Source: Pseudomonas maumuensis (GTDB taxonomy: Bacteria > Pseudomonadota > Gammaproteobacteria > Pseudomonadales > Pseudomonadaceae). From it: 64,000 nucleotides of DNA. Below, in pieces: positions 63,905 through 64,000 of the stretch. Numbering within the stretch: the stretch's first letter is position 1; every line of letters starts with the position of its first letter. The stretch spans positions 1,426,001 through 1,490,000 of the forward strand of contig NZ_CP077077.1 in the NCBI RefSeq assembly GCF_019139675.1, given 5' to 3'. The position numbers were made by a program, and so were the translations under genes. Under the pieces are notes generated by a model. It had not been told where the DNA came from, ran no database searches, and was given only the letters and a program-made list of their open reading frames with translations.

Positions 63905-64000
63905 ATGGCGATGTTGGCGCGCTTCGCATTCCTCTCCCTCGTGGCCCTGCTTGCGGCGTGTTCCAGCCGGGCGCCTGCTCCGGCGCCGATGGCCAAAGCC
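63905..64000 (+). CDS. Lipoprotein, N-terminal part only (cut by window end)
   Basis: The first 32 residues are visible: MAMLARFAFLSLVALLAACS then SRAPAPAPMAKA. The lipobox is LLAAC (Cys19). In many Pseudomonas genomes a second NlpC/P60 gene follows the first here, so that is the likely identity, but the domain lies outside the window. Confidence 0.65.
   Translation, partial: MAMLARFAFLSLVALLAACSSRAPAPAPMAKA

Overview
The window is typical chromosome of a fluorescent Pseudomonas, most likely of the P. putida group. The evidence is high GC with strong third-position bias, many copies of an extragenic palindromic (REP) sequence with the core GCCGGCAAGCCGGC, and whole protein sequences that read as P. 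putida orthologues (CysK, Hda, PurM/PurN, AceK, the hydroxyproline catabolic set). There is no phage, integron, CRISPR array, rRNA or tRNA that I can see. The species call is inference; no database was searched.

Layout. 1-7.7 kb: the end of an old-yellow-enzyme gene (XenA type), then a complete trans-4-hydroxy-L-proline catabolic operon on the minus strand (permease, 2-epimerase, DapA-family deaminase, 2-oxoglutarate semialdehyde dehydrogenase, FAD D-hydroxyproline dehydrogenase) with a divergent AraC-type regulator. 7.7-14 kb: a molybdenum island with a LysR regulator, moaB, moaA, a bestrophin-like channel and a YdeP-type molybdopterin oxidoreductase. Two of its promoters share a long ungapped LysR-type site. 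14-23.6 kb: an Lrp regulator divergent from a transsulfuration enzyme, then small conserved genes, EptA, RNase D with YcgL, a hydroxyacid dehydrogenase, a nitroreductase, YcgN and a secreted protein that looks like a catalytically dead metallopeptidase.

24.1-24.45 kb holds an odd gene-free element with matched inverted hexanucleotide arrays. 24.6-30.7 kb is an uncharacterised catabolic cluster (GntR/FadR regulator, FAD amine/amino-acid oxidoreductase, MFS importer, DapA-family lyase, aldehyde dehydrogenase). Its enzyme logic parallels the hydroxyproline operon, but its substrate is unknown. 30.9-36.3 kb: housekeeping and hypothetical genes (SpoU methyltransferase, YajD, oligopeptidase B, class II glutamine amidotransferase).

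36.3-41 kb: a 5-oxoproline (pyroglutamate) use locus with a LysR regulator, an MFS transporter and pxpABC. 41.2-42.1 kb: an AT-richer orphan Rhs-core protein with a variable C-terminus and no visible immunity gene. 42.1-53.9 kb: MoxR/VWA pair, DUF748 protein, CysK, LpxO, two EamA transporters (one behind a probable promoter and valine-rich leader ORF), AceK, a lipoprotein, a CvfB-like S1 protein. 54-64 kb: CsbD, MlaA translationally coupled to an alpha/beta hydrolase, DUF3108, purMN, DUF2066, PerM-family permease, Hda and two tandem lipoproteins, of which the first is an NlpC/P60 hydrolase and the second is cut by the window end.
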